A stretch of DNA of 64,000 nt from Bacillus andreraoultii. GTDB taxonomy: Bacteria; Bacillota; Bacilli; Bacillales; Caldibacillaceae. Of the stretch, positions 8,203 through 17,275 are shown one piece after another. Both the position numbers and the translations under genes were made by a program. Under the pieces are notes generated by a model. That model was not told the DNA's origin, ran no database searches, and saw only the letters and a list, made by a program, of their open reading frames with translations. The number at the start of each line of letters is the position of its first letter. The stretch's first letter is position 1. The stretch covers positions 2,221,954 through 2,285,953 of the forward strand of contig NZ_LN868937.1 in NCBI RefSeq assembly GCF_001244735.1, written 5' to 3'.

Positions 8203-10235
8203 TTGACATTCACCACTCCAACACTTTGAACTTCTATATTTGTATCCAATTCATTATAAGAAAGAATTGGAACTTGGGGGAAAAATCGTTCTGTAAGTTC
8301 ACGCACGTACATCCGAATTGCCGGTGAACAAAGAATAATCGGCGTTTGATTAGTTAATTGCAATTGTTCAACTTGAATCCGTACTGCCTCCAAAATATCT
8401 TGGGAAGTTTGTGGATCTAGAGCTAAATAATTTCCGTGTTCCGTTTGTTGAACATGGTCAGCAATTAATTTTTCAATTTGTCCACTTAAAGTAATTACTT
8501 TTAATGCTTCATGATCATTTTTATATTGATTCGTTATTTGCTTTGCTAAAGCTTGACGTACATATTCAGTCAATATTTCAGCATCCGTTGTTACAGGACA
8601 AAAATCAGCAAGAGTCTCAAATATTATAGGTAAATTTCGAATGGAAACCCGCTCTTTTAATAATTTCCCTAATACTTTTTGAATATCTCCAACAGATAAT
8701 GGGTTTGGAGTAACTTCTTCAACTAAAATTGGGTAACTTTCTTGTAAATGGTCTATTAACTGTTTTGTTTCCTGTCTTCCTAATAGCTCATGAGCATGAT
8801 TTTTTAATACTTCCGTTAAATGAGTACTTACAACTGAAGGTGGATCAACAACAGTATATCCGGATATTTCGGCGTTCGTTTTCATTTCTTCCGTTATCCA
8901 TTTTGCTGGGATTCCAAAAGCTGGTTCAACGGTATCGATACCTGTAATTGTTGGTTCTTCAACTCCTGGACTAATCGCTAAATAATGTCCTAAATAGATA
9001 TCCCCTTTACCGACTTCATGCCCTTTAATTTTTATCCGATATTCATTAGGAGCTAGTTGAATATTATCTCTAATTCTAACAACAGGGATTACTAATCCTA
9101 ACTCTAGGGCAAGTTGCCGTCTTATCATGACAACTCGATCTAATAGGTCTCCACCTTGGTTTGCATCTGCTAATGGTATTAAACCATAGCCAAATTCGAA
9201 CTCAATTGGATCAATATCAAGAAGTTGAACAACATTTTCCGATTTTCGCATTTCATCTGAAGCAACTTGTTCCTCTGTTTCTACTATTTCCATTTCTTCC
9301 CGTTTTCCTATATTATTGACTCGATAACCACCAAAAATTAATAATCCACCAATCGGTAATGTAACTAAATCAGGAATAGGAGTAAATAAGCCAAGTAAAA
9401 TGATTGTTCCACCAGCAACATATAACATTTTAGGATAGGCAAATAATTGAGTAATAACATCAGAACCGAGATTACCATCTGATGCGGCCCTTGTAACGAT
9501 AATAGCTGTTGCTGTTGAGATTAATAGAGCTGGCAATTGACTTACAATTCCATCACCTACAGTTAACAGGGAATAATGAGACGCCGCATCAGCAAAAGAC
9601 ATCCCATTTTTAACCATGCCGATAATAATCCCAAAAATTAAGTTAATCATTACTATAATGATTCCAGCAATTGCGTCACCTTTTACGAATTTACTTGCCC
9701 CGTCCATAGCACCGTAAAAATCTGACTCTCGTGACACTTTTTCACGACGTTTTCTAGCTTCTTGTTCAGAAATCATCCCAGCATTTAAATCAGCATCGAT
9801 TGCCATTTGTTTCCCTGGCATCGCATCTAACGTAAACCGTGCCGCAACTTCTGCAACCCTTTCTGCCCCTTTTGTAATAACAAGAAAGTTAATAATTACG
9901 AGTATAAAAAAGACTACTAGACCGACAAGTACATCGCCGCCAACAACGAATGTTCCGAATGTTTCAACAACACCCCCAGCATCACCTTTTGAAAGGATCG
10001 ATCGTGTTGTGGAAACATTCAAACCTAACCGAAATAGAGTCAGTAATAGTAAGAGAGAAGGAAAAATTGAAAAATCTAGTGCCTCACGCATATTCATTGT
10101 TCCGAGAAGTACAAGGAGAGCTAATGAAATATTAATGATAATAAGAACGCTCAGTAGCGCTGGTGGTAATGGAATTATGAGAATAACAATAATAAGTATG
10201 ACACCAAACACAACCGATAAATCTCTAATCTTCAT
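8199..10235 (-). CDS. flhA: Flagellar type III export gate protein FlhA
   Basis: Inner-membrane gate component forming the nonameric export ring; the C-terminal cytoplasmic domain receives chaperone-substrate complexes. The N-terminal half (to about residue 310) holds roughly eight hydrophobic segments with the conserved FHIPEP-type loop (AARFTLDAMPGKQMAIDADLN between TM4 and TM5). The C-terminal half is soluble (LDIDPIEFEFGYGLIPLAD onwards). At 678 residues it is the usual length (B. subtilis 677). It begins 48 bp after flhB. Confidence 0.98.
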   Translation of the reverse strand: MKIRDLSVVFGVILIIVILIIPLPPALLSVLIIINISLALLVLLGTMNMREALDFSIFPSLLLLLTLFRLGLNVSTTRSILSKGDAGGVVETFGTFVVGGDVLVGLVVFFILVIINFLVITKGAERVAEVAARFTLDAMPGKQMAIDADLNAGMISEQEARKRREKVSRESDFYGAMDGASKFVKGDAIAGIIIVMINLIFGIIIGMVKNGMSFADAASHYSLLTVGDGIVSQLPALLISTATAIIVTRAASDGNLGSDVITQLFAYPKMLYVAGGTIILLGLFTPIPDLVTLPIGGLLIFGGYRVNNIGKREEMEIVETEEQVASDEMRKSENVVQLLDIDPIEFEFGYGLIPLADANQGGDLLDRVVMIRRQLALELGLVIPVVRIRDNIQLAPNEYRIKIKGHEVGKGDIYLGHYLAISPGVEEPTITGIDTVEPAFGIPAKWITEEMKTNAEISGYTVVDPPSVVSTHLTEVLKNHAHELLGRQETKQLIDHLQESYPILVEEVTPNPLSVGDIQKVLGKLLKERVSIRNLPIIFETLADFCPVTTDAEILTEYVRQALAKQITNQYKNDHEALKVITLSGQIEKLIADHVQQTEHGNYLALDPQTSQDILEAVRIQVEQLQLTNQTPIILCSPAIRMYVRELTERFFPQVPILSYNELDTNIEVQSVGVVNVN

Positions 10236-10283
10236 TCCTTACTCCCCAATCTAATTTCTGTAAATACAGTTTTTATATTTCTA

Positions 10284-11363
10284 TTAAACTTTCTTTTTAA
10301 GCCTATAAACATAAGCTAATACTTCAGCTACAGCTTTAAAAAATTCCTCAGGTATTACTTGGCCAATTTCAGTTTGACTATAAAGACTTCTTGCTAGTGG
10401 CCTATTTTCAACAATTACCACACCATTTTCTTTAGCAATATATTTAATTTTTTGTGCCAAATAATCTACACCTTTAGCCACTACAATTGGTGCATCCATC
10501 TTATTATCATCATATTTCAAGACAACCGCATAATGGGTTGGATTTGTAATAACAACATCTGCTTCAGGAATTTCTTGCATCATTCGACGCATAGCCATTT
10601 CACGCTGTCGTTGCTTTCTTTTTGATTTAATTAATGGATCCCCTTCTGTGTTTTTAAACTCATCTTTAATATCTTGTTTAGACATTCGTATACTTTTTTC
10701 AAAATCATATTTTTGATACATATAATCGAGTAATGCCAACGCAAGAAGACCGCCCGTTGCAAACAGACTCATTTTAATTGCTACAGATCCGATGACTGAC
10801 AAGCTTATCCCTGCCGATTTAAAAATAAGATTTAGAATTTCATTCATATGAAACCATAAAAAAGCAAAAGTGATTGTCCCTATAACCGTAATTTTAAGTA
10901 TTGATTTAAGTAGCTCAACAATTGCTCTTAACGAAAAAATGCGTTTAAAACCTTTAATGGGGTCTATTTTTTCAAGTTTCATTTTCAATGGTTCTGTTGT
11001 ACTAATAAAACCAACTTGCGCATAATTGGCTATTAATGCTCCTATAAAACCTGCTAATAAAACAGGTCCTATAATTTTCCCCAACTCTTGTAGTAATTCT
11101 ATAGTCATTGTTTGAATCGTTTTTTCCGTAATCTCCTGAAACACATACTCTTCATACGTTTCATGAAAAATACGTAAAATATTATCTAATATGTTCGGTC
11201 CAATAAATAATAGAACAAATAAAACTGAAAGAAGAATAACTGATGTATTTATATCTTGACTTTTTGCTGTCTGACCTTTTTTCCGAGCATCTTGTCGTTT
11301 TTTCGGGGTTGCTTTTTCTGTTTTTTCACCGGCAAAAAATTGTAAATCTAAGACGAACAACAT
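10284..11363 (-). CDS. flhB: Flagellar export switch protein FlhB
   Basis: Membrane protein of the export apparatus controlling the hook-to-filament substrate switch. It starts with DLQFFAGEKTEKATPKKRQDARKKGQ, then four membrane segments (about residues 35-210). The cytoplasmic domain contains the autocleavage motif NPTH (VVITNPTHYAVVLKYDD) and ends PEEFFKAVAEVLAYVYRLKKK. Length 359 matches B. subtilis FlhB (360). A separate short FlhB-C-like gene lies at 37637-37915. The gene order fliR-flhB-flhA is canonical. Confidence 0.98.
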   Translation of the reverse strand: MLFVLDLQFFAGEKTEKATPKKRQDARKKGQTAKSQDINTSVILLSVLFVLLFIGPNILDNILRIFHETYEEYVFQEITEKTIQTMTIELLQELGKIIGPVLLAGFIGALIANYAQVGFISTTEPLKMKLEKIDPIKGFKRIFSLRAIVELLKSILKITVIGTITFAFLWFHMNEILNLIFKSAGISLSVIGSVAIKMSLFATGGLLALALLDYMYQKYDFEKSIRMSKQDIKDEFKNTEGDPLIKSKRKQRQREMAMRRMMQEIPEADVVITNPTHYAVVLKYDDNKMDAPIVVAKGVDYLAQKIKYIAKENGVVIVENRPLARSLYSQTEIGQVIPEEFFKAVAEVLAYVYRLKKKV

Positions 11364-11396
11364 AAAACACCCCCAAAAGTAACAACATATGGATAA

Positions 11397-12170
11397 TTAA
11401 CTTCCAAGCAATTCCATTAAACCACGCATTGAATGTAACAATAGATCAAATAAATTTCTTACAGAAAGTAGCATTGTTCCTAAAACGATAAATAGCAATA
11501 TAAAACTAACCATTATTTTTAGCGGTAACCCTACAACGAATATATTGATTTGAGGTACAGTCCGCGCAACAATTCCTAATGCAACATCAACTAAAAAGAG
11601 ACTTGCTACGACAGGAATCGACATTTGTAAAGCAATAGCGAACATTGCACTGAATGCTTTAGTAATCAATACAATGATATTTTCATTTCCAAATGGTAAT
11701 ATTGATTGATTAATTGGTATAAATTGATAACTATTAATGATCCCATCTATTAACAAATGGTGACCATTAACCGATAATAAAAATAGAAGAGAAAAAATAT
11801 ATAAATATTGTCCTAAAATTTGACTTTGTGCACCAGTCTGTGGGTCAATTACGTTTGCGATTGCAAAACCGATTTGGAAATCGATAAATCCACCAGCAAT
11901 TTGTATTGCTGATAAGATGATATAGCCAATAAGACCGAGCACTATACCTGCAAGTATTTCTTTTAATATAAGAAGAATGTATACATCATCAAATTTTATC
12001 GGATCAACATCGATAGTAAATATTGTAATATAGGATAGGAAAAAAGCTAATCCAATTTTAGCAGGTATCGGAATTGTTCGGTAAGAAAATATTGGTATAA
12101 CTAGAAAAAACGATAAAATACGTAAAAATACTAATAAAAAAATAGGTATGGAAGAAAAAAGAATCTCCAT
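11397..12170 (-). CDS. fliR: Flagellar export gate protein FliR
   Basis: A 257-residue integral membrane component of the FliP5-Q4-R1 export gate. The sequence is dominated by about six hydrophobic segments, with the conserved central element GGFIDFQIGFAIANVIDPQTGAQ-like block near residues 90-115 and a family-typical LPLKIMVSFILLFIVLG near the C-terminus. It lies 4 bp after fliQ and 33 bp before flhB, as in other Bacillus fla/che operons. Confidence 0.97.
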   Translation of the reverse strand: MEILFSSIPIFLLVFLRILSFFLVIPIFSYRTIPIPAKIGLAFFLSYITIFTIDVDPIKFDDVYILLILKEILAGIVLGLIGYIILSAIQIAGGFIDFQIGFAIANVIDPQTGAQSQILGQYLYIFSLLFLLSVNGHHLLIDGIINSYQFIPINQSILPFGNENIIVLITKAFSAMFAIALQMSIPVVASLFLVDVALGIVARTVPQINIFVVGLPLKIMVSFILLFIVLGTMLLSVRNLFDLLLHSMRGLMELLGS

Positions 12171-12174
12171 AAGA

Positions 12175-12444
12175 TCAACCTACAAATCTAGTTAAATTGG
12201 AAAATATATCTTCAGCGTATCCAACCATATGACTTACCATCCATGGTCCTAAGACAATTATCCCTAGTAATACCGCAATAATTTTCGGAACAAATGCTAA
12301 TGTTTGTTCTTGAATTTGCGTTGTTGCTTGAATAATACTAATAATTAGACCAACAACAAGAGCAATCATAAGAAGGGGACCTGAAACCATCAATATCGTA
12401 TATATTCCTTGTTCTGCTAAAGTAATAACTGATTCAGTAGTCAA
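12175..12444 (-). CDS. fliQ: Flagellar export gate protein FliQ
   Basis: An 89-residue, two-transmembrane-helix gate subunit. It shows the FliQ pattern: a first helix LMIALVVGLIISIIQATTQIQEQTL-like stretch and a second helix with FVPKIIAVLLGIIVLGPWM. The start is a TTG seven bases after AGGTG. It lies between fliP (14 bp upstream) and fliR. Length matches the family (about 89). Confidence 0.97.
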   Translation of the reverse strand: MTTESVITLAEQGIYTILMVSGPLLMIALVVGLIISIIQATTQIQEQTLAFVPKIIAVLLGIIVLGPWMVSHMVGYAEDIFSNLTRFVG

Positions 12445-12458
12445 ACGAATTCACCTTC

Positions 12459-13124
12459 TTAAAAAGTTTGCAATAATGATTTCACAACTAAGTGCCATCC
12501 ATCGACGAGAACAAATAATAAAATTTTAAATGGTAATGAAATCATTACCGGTGGCAACATCATCATTCCCATTGACATTAATACACTAGCAACAACCATA
12601 TCAATGACAAGAAATGGAATAAAAATCATAAATCCAATTTGAAATGCTGTTTTCAGCTCACTAATTGTAAATGCAGGAACGAGCGTTGTCATTGGTATCT
12701 CTTCAATTGATTTAGGAGCGTCTATTTCTGCATATTCTAAAAATAATGCTAAATCTTCCTGTCGTGTATATTTACTCATAAATTCCTTGAAAGGTAATGC
12801 AGCTTGTGAATATGCTTCTTCTAAACTAATCTCGTCATTAAATAACGGTTGTAAAGCTTGATTATTCACATCATTAAATGTTGGAGCCATAATAAAAAAC
12901 GTTAAAAATAAGCTAAGTCCTATAACAACTTGATTTGGTGGCATTTGTTGAGTACCAAGACCCGTTCTGACAAAAGATAAGACAATAACAATTCTTGTAA
13001 AAGAAGTAAGTAGTATAAGAATACTGGGTGCAATCGTTAAAACCGTTAAGAGAAGCATTAATTTCACAGAAGTAGAAACTACTTGTGGGTCACCATTATT
13101 AAATAACGACATAAATTCATTCAT
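12459..13124 (-). CDS. fliP: Flagellar export gate protein FliP
   Basis: A 221-residue core protein of the export gate. Conserved blocks include LTSFTRIVIVLSFVRTGLGTQQ-like sequence in the first third, PPNQVVIGLSLFLTFF, and the C-terminal IDMVVASVLMSMGMMMLPP and SLPFKILLFVLVDGW signature. Four hydrophobic segments are visible. No long N-terminal signal peptide is present, as in B. subtilis FliP (221 residues). The ATG overlaps the end of fliO by 8 bp. Confidence 0.98.
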   Translation of the reverse strand: MNEFMSLFNNGDPQVVSTSVKLMLLLTVLTIAPSILILLTSFTRIVIVLSFVRTGLGTQQMPPNQVVIGLSLFLTFFIMAPTFNDVNNQALQPLFNDEISLEEAYSQAALPFKEFMSKYTRQEDLALFLEYAEIDAPKSIEEIPMTTLVPAFTISELKTAFQIGFMIFIPFLVIDMVVASVLMSMGMMMLPPVMISLPFKILLFVLVDGWHLVVKSLLQTF

Positions 13125-13809
13125 TATCTTTAAACCCTTCCTTTAACTTCTCTTCTAATCCATTTCTTCTCTTACTAGCCATGTCTTTTAATTGTTTATC
13201 TAATTCGGTTTTAAATGACTGCTCTCTTTTTTCAGTTGCTTTTCTAGACTGCCATACTGCTTGCAATTTTGAAACAATATCATTAGGCTTTATCATTTGA
13301 TCCATTCGGTTATTGTATTGTTCAATAATTGTTTGTATTTCTCTTTCGTCTTGAATTTCTTTTAAAAGTTGTACATCCTCACCAATTCCAACAACAAGAA
13401 TGGAATTTCCAGCTTTAATTAACTGAACGGATCGATTTCCTCCTAAATTTGTGCCTCCCAAATTTTTTATCGTTTGCACTGAAGGAGAAAGATTGTTTTT
13501 CTTTTGTAACCATTTTAATAGTCCAATTAATAAGGCAACTACAAATAATAAAGTGAAAATTGTTTTAAATATATCCCAACCTGTTACCCCGACTTTTTGT
13601 TTATTATCATCTTCTTTTCCAGTTTTCGTATTTGGAGGCAGCTTCTTGTCCTCGGTCTGTTCTTTTATACTACGATCATCCTGTTTTTCGAAATACTCAT
13701 AAACACTTCCGTTTACATTGTCTTCTGCTTGAACGGAATAACCGTCCATAATAAACATAGATGATGTGATAAAGAATGTCATTAATATGACGAATATTTT
13801 CCGATTCAT
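13117..13809 (-). CDS. fliO: FliO/FliZ-type flagellar export assembly protein
   Basis: Membrane protein assisting assembly of the FliP export gate; called FliZ in older Bacillus annotation. Starting at the ATG at 13809 (230 residues) gives a clean signal-peptide-like N-terminus ending VQA before EDN; a GTG at 13824 would add five residues but overlaps its own SD. After a charged periplasmic segment there is one transmembrane helix (IFKTIFTLLFVVALLIGLLK), then the cytoplasmic FliO domain (GGNRSVQLIKAGNSILVVGI) and a Lys/Glu-rich tail. It overlaps fliP. Confidence 0.92.
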   Translation of the reverse strand: MNRKIFVILMTFFITSSMFIMDGYSVQAEDNVNGSVYEYFEKQDDRSIKEQTEDKKLPPNTKTGKEDDNKQKVGVTGWDIFKTIFTLLFVVALLIGLLKWLQKKNNLSPSVQTIKNLGGTNLGGNRSVQLIKAGNSILVVGIGEDVQLLKEIQDEREIQTIIEQYNNRMDQMIKPNDIVSKLQAVWQSRKATEKREQSFKTELDKQLKDMASKRRNGLEEKLKEGFKDNE

Positions 13810-13866
13810 TTCTCTTGCTGCCACCTTCTTTTATTCATTATTTATTATTAACTGCGAGATTTGTCA

Positions 13867-14229
13867 TCATGACAATGTCTTTTTAATTGCTTCTAAAACA
13901 CGGTCTGCTTGGAATGGTTTAACGATAAAGTCTTTTGCACCCGCTTGAATTGCATCAATGACCATTGCTTGTTGTCCCATCGCTGAACACATAATGATTT
14001 TAGCGTTTGGATCTATCGAACGAATCTCTTTCAAAGCAGCTATCCCATCTACTTCTGGCATCGTAATATCCATTGTTACTAAGTCAGGATTTAACTCTTT
14101 ATATTTTTCAATTGCCTGTGCTCCATCGCTTGCTTCACCTACAACGTCATATCCATTTTTCACTAAAATATCTTTAATCATCATCCGCATAAATGCAGCA
14201 TCATCTACAATTAAAATTCTTTTAGCCAT
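13867..14229 (-). CDS. cheY: Chemotaxis response regulator CheY
   Basis: A 120-residue stand-alone receiver domain that, when phosphorylated, acts on FliM/FliY at the flagellar switch. Acidic residues D9/D10, phospho-acceptor D54 (VTMDITMPEVDG), switch Thr/Ser region CSAMGQ and the conserved Lys in DFIVKPF are present. The ATG at 14229 (MAKRILIVDD) follows GAGGTGG; an in-frame TTG fifteen bases upstream overlaps that SD and is not used. It lies directly after fliY, the CheY-P phosphatase in the C-ring, as in B. subtilis. Confidence 0.98.
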   Translation of the reverse strand: MAKRILIVDDAAFMRMMIKDILVKNGYDVVGEASDGAQAIEKYKELNPDLVTMDITMPEVDGIAALKEIRSIDPNAKIIMCSAMGQQAMVIDAIQAGAKDFIVKPFQADRVLEAIKKTLS

Positions 14230-14244
14230 CGTTATCCACCTCAA

Positions 14245-15474
14245 CTATTTCATATTTTTAATTCGATCCGATTTGCTGATAATATCGGAAATTCTTACAC
14301 CAAAGTTTTCCTCTATTACAACAACTTCCCCTTTTGCAATCAATTTTCCATTTACAAGTATGTCAACTGGCTCACCAGCTAACTTATCTAACTCAATGAT
14401 TGATCCGGAAGAGAGTTCAAGGATGTCTTTTACTACTTTTGTCGTTCTTCCTAATTCAACGGTAACTTGTAGCGGAATATCGAATAACATTTGTAAATTT
14501 CTTTGTTCTTCTTGTGTTGTTCCGACAGGTGTAAAATCCGAAAACACAGCTGGTTGAACTGGCTTTGTTTGTTTATTTTGCATGGTCCTGTCATTGCTAG
14601 TTTTCTGGTTAGGAGGTTCACTTTGCTGAGCTGCATATAAAGTTACATCCTGTCCATAATTAATTTCATTGCTATTAGACGTTATTGGCTGTTGATTCTG
14701 TATACTTGAATATGAATGATTTGCAACTTCTTCATTCATCTCTACTAATTCACTATTTGAATTTACTAATACTGCTTCTTCTTCACTAGGATTCATAAGA
14801 TCTGAAACTAGACTTTTCGCGAATGAAATTGGTAACAGTTGCATAATATTTGAATTTATTAAATCCCCGACAATCAATCGAAATGAAATTTTAACTAAAT
14901 AGTCATCCGTTGGTAAACTATCCATCCCTTTACCTTCAGGAATATTTAGCAAGTCCACGATAGGTGGAGATATTTCTACTCGTTTTTGAAAAATGGTAGA
15001 CATACTTGTTGCCGCACTACCCATCATTTGATTCATTGCTTCTTGTACAGCACTTAATTGAAGTTCACCAATTTCTATAGATACATCTCGCCCCGTTCCA
15101 CCTAACATTAAGTCCGCAATTACACTTGCATCATATTGATTGATTACTAATAAATTTGACCCAAGGAAACCAGTCGTGTAATCTACAGCAATTGCAACGT
15201 ATGGCTTTGGAAATTCCTCCTCTATTTGTTCTTTGAGAATGATTGAAACATGAGGGGTTGTAATATCTACCTTTTGATTTAATAGAGTTGATAACGCAGT
15301 TGCTGAACTTCCAAATGAAATATTACCAATTTCTCCGAGAGCATCTTTTTCCATTGGAGATAAAACATCTTCTATATTCGTTGATTCCGCTGATCTTTCT
15401 TCGTCTATATCATCGTTTGTTCCATTTAATAGTGCATCAATCTCTTCTTGGGAGAGCATACCATCATTCATCAT
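14245..15474 (-). CDS. fliY: C-ring protein and CheY-P phosphatase FliY
   Basis: A 409-residue FliY. It begins with the FliM-like CheY-binding peptide LSQEEIDALLNG, continues with a CheC-like phosphatase domain carrying two motifs (EIGNISFGSSATALS near residue 47 and AVQEAMNQMMGSAATSMS in the second half), a Gln/Ser-rich linker, and a C-terminal FliN/SpoA domain (DIPLQVTVELGRTTKVVKDIL to the end). It combines switch structure and signal termination. The start overlaps the fliM stop by 11 bp and uses the AAGGAG inside fliM. Confidence 0.97.
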   Translation of the reverse strand: MMNDGMLSQEEIDALLNGTNDDIDEERSAESTNIEDVLSPMEKDALGEIGNISFGSSATALSTLLNQKVDITTPHVSIILKEQIEEEFPKPYVAIAVDYTTGFLGSNLLVINQYDASVIADLMLGGTGRDVSIEIGELQLSAVQEAMNQMMGSAATSMSTIFQKRVEISPPIVDLLNIPEGKGMDSLPTDDYLVKISFRLIVGDLINSNIMQLLPISFAKSLVSDLMNPSEEEAVLVNSNSELVEMNEEVANHSYSSIQNQQPITSNSNEINYGQDVTLYAAQQSEPPNQKTSNDRTMQNKQTKPVQPAVFSDFTPVGTTQEEQRNLQMLFDIPLQVTVELGRTTKVVKDILELSSGSIIELDKLAGEPVDILVNGKLIAKGEVVVIEENFGVRISDIISKSDRIKNMK

Positions 15475-16465
15475 CCATTTCTCTCTCCTTTATTTCATCT
15501 AGTATTTGAATTGCTAATTTATTATTCACTTTTCCTGGTTGAGCATTAAACTTAGGCTGATTGCCGATTTTAATTACTACTGGTTCATCAATTTTCTGTT
15601 TTAACTCAATACAATCACCAATATTTAAATTTAAAAATTCCTCTATAGTAATTTCTGACTGTCCTAATTCTGCAACAATAGATAATTTTGAATGTCTAAT
15701 ATGATCTTTCAATGCAGTCAATTTTTCAGGTTGTGTATCCTTTTTTTCTGTTTGCATCCAATATGTAACAGAAAGTTTCGATATTATTGGTTCGAGAACG
15801 ATATGAGGAATACATATATTAATCATACCACTTGTCTCACCTATTACTGTGTTCAATGAAATGACAACAACCGTTTCATTTGGTGAGACCATTTGGAGAA
15901 ATTGTGGGTTAACTTCAAAATTTTGTAACCTTGGTTCGATATGAGTTACGGTTTCCCAAGCATCTTGTAACTGTTCAAATGCTTCTTCAAAAAGTGTTGT
16001 CATAATCTTTGATTCAATATCAGTTAATTGATCAATTTTATTTATGCTCGTTCCTATACCTCCTAAAACTCGATCAAGCATTGAATAGGCAATATTAGGA
16101 TTTATTTCAATCAATATTCTCCCTTCTAAAGGAGGAACATCATATAAATATAAAACGGTCATTTTTGGTATAGAACGAACAAATTCTTCGTATGGAATTT
16201 GATCAGCACTTGCCACTTCAACATGTACATATGTCCTTAATTTAGCAGAAAAGTATGTTGTTAATAATCTAGCAAGGTTGTCATGTATTCTTGTCAAACT
16301 ACGAATTTGTTCTTTAGAAAACCGAAGTGCACGTTTAAAATCATAAGTTCTTACTTTCTTCTCTTCTTCTTCTTTTTTTATCTCATCTGCACTTACTTCA
16401 CCAGTTGATAGTGCAGATAACAAGGCATCGATTTCACTTTGGGAAAGAATCTCACCAGATGGCAC
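15464..16465 (-). CDS. fliM: Flagellar motor switch protein FliM
   Basis: C-ring subunit that binds CheY-P and controls rotation direction. It has the N-terminal CheY-binding peptide (ILSQSEIDALLSAL), the middle CheC-like domain and a C-terminal SpoA/FliN-type domain (ELGQSEITIEEFLNLNIGD). I select the GTG at 16465, eight bases after GGAGG, giving 333 residues beginning MPSGEILSQ and aligning with the B. subtilis MSGEVLSQ start; another GTG at 16474 sits inside the SD. It lies after fliL and overlaps fliY. Confidence 0.97.
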   Translation of the reverse strand: MPSGEILSQSEIDALLSALSTGEVSADEIKKEEEEKKVRTYDFKRALRFSKEQIRSLTRIHDNLARLLTTYFSAKLRTYVHVEVASADQIPYEEFVRSIPKMTVLYLYDVPPLEGRILIEINPNIAYSMLDRVLGGIGTSINKIDQLTDIESKIMTTLFEEAFEQLQDAWETVTHIEPRLQNFEVNPQFLQMVSPNETVVVISLNTVIGETSGMINICIPHIVLEPIISKLSVTYWMQTEKKDTQPEKLTALKDHIRHSKLSIVAELGQSEITIEEFLNLNIGDCIELKQKIDEPVVIKIGNQPKFNAQPGKVNNKLAIQILDEIKEREMDDE

Positions 16466-16512
16466 GTTTGTCACCTCCAGCCATCAAATTTTAAAAGCTA
16501 ATCTCCGTAACG

Positions 16513-16935
16513 TTATTGTACAATTGAGGATGTTATATAAACTTGAACAATTTCCCCATTTTCTATATATTGATTTAAGCTTTCTTTCAACTTCTTTTCT
16601 AATTGTACTTTTCCTTCGTTTCCTTCTAAGTCTTTCGCTTCTAAACTTGATAAGTTTTTTATAATTACATTTTTCACTTGAAAGTTACGTTTTTCTAATT
16701 CCTCTTTTGCTTTTTTGCTATCAGTTTGAATCATAAAAGCAATTCTTACAAAATCTCCATTTAATAGATTTGTTGTTATCTCTGGTATTTCAACTGAACT
16801 TTCAACGATTTCATCTGCTGTCGGTTCCGTATCCACTTCATTTGCACCTTTTGAAAAGAAAAAATAGAGACCAGCAGCAAGTGCAATAATTATCGTTGAC
16901 ATAAATATAATTAATACTTTTACACTCTTACTCAA
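16513..16935 (-). CDS. fliL: Flagellar basal-body-associated protein FliL
   Basis: A 140-residue single-pass membrane protein with an N-terminal helix (VLIIFMSTIIIALAAGLYFF) and an extracytoplasmic domain ending in LKESLNQYIENGEIVQVYIT, typical of FliL, which surrounds the stator and supports motor torque. The start is a TTG nine bases after GGAGG, inside the last codons of swrD (8-bp overlap). Length is as in B. subtilis (140). Confidence 0.95.
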   Translation of the reverse strand: MSKSVKVLIIFMSTIIIALAAGLYFFFSKGANEVDTEPTADEIVESSVEIPEITTNLLNGDFVRIAFMIQTDSKKAKEELEKRNFQVKNVIIKNLSSLEAKDLEGNEGKVQLEKKLKESLNQYIENGEIVQVYITSSIVQ

Positions 16936-17146
16936 AAAGATCTTCCTCCTGCCGGTCGATTGTTATTAACTGAATGTCTCGATAAAATCTTTTTGTTGAG
17001 TTTACTAGAGTTTCAACATCTTCTTTCACAACATATCTTTTTCCGTTTGTTAAAAGAACTGTCGTGTCTGGGAACGATTCAATTGTTTCTATTAAAAGGG
17101 CGTTTAAATAAAAAGTTTTTCCGTTTAGTCTTGTTAATTTTATCAC
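16928..17146 (-). CDS. swrD: FlbD-family protein SwrD
   Basis: A small soluble protein of the FlbD/SwrD family, which in B. subtilis raises stator-derived motor power and is needed for swarming. The signature is KLTRLNGKTFYLNALLIETIESFPDTTV and TNGKRYVVKE. I take the GTG at 17146 (72 residues, beginning MIKLTRLNG), six bases after GGTG; a TTG at 17158 is the other option. It lies between flgE and fliL, the B. subtilis position. The upstream flgE-swrD gap is about 130 bp. Confidence 0.9.
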   Translation of the reverse strand: MIKLTRLNGKTFYLNALLIETIESFPDTTVLLTNGKRYVVKEDVETLVNSTKRFYRDIQLITIDRQEEDLFE

Positions 17147-17275
17147 AGTATTCACCAAGCTTTACTAGAAAACAATTCCCATAATAGGTCTGGAATGGAA
17201 GACAATTGTGTCGTATATTACCTCAACAATTGTCTTTTTTGTTCAAAGAATTTGTATTCTAGTTATTTTTTATTA

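Noticed and set aside
13958..14557. Long plus-strand open frame of 199 codons opposite cheY and fliY
   Set aside because: It is antisense to two well-supported genes, has no SD and reads as a low-complexity mirror of conserved coding sequence.
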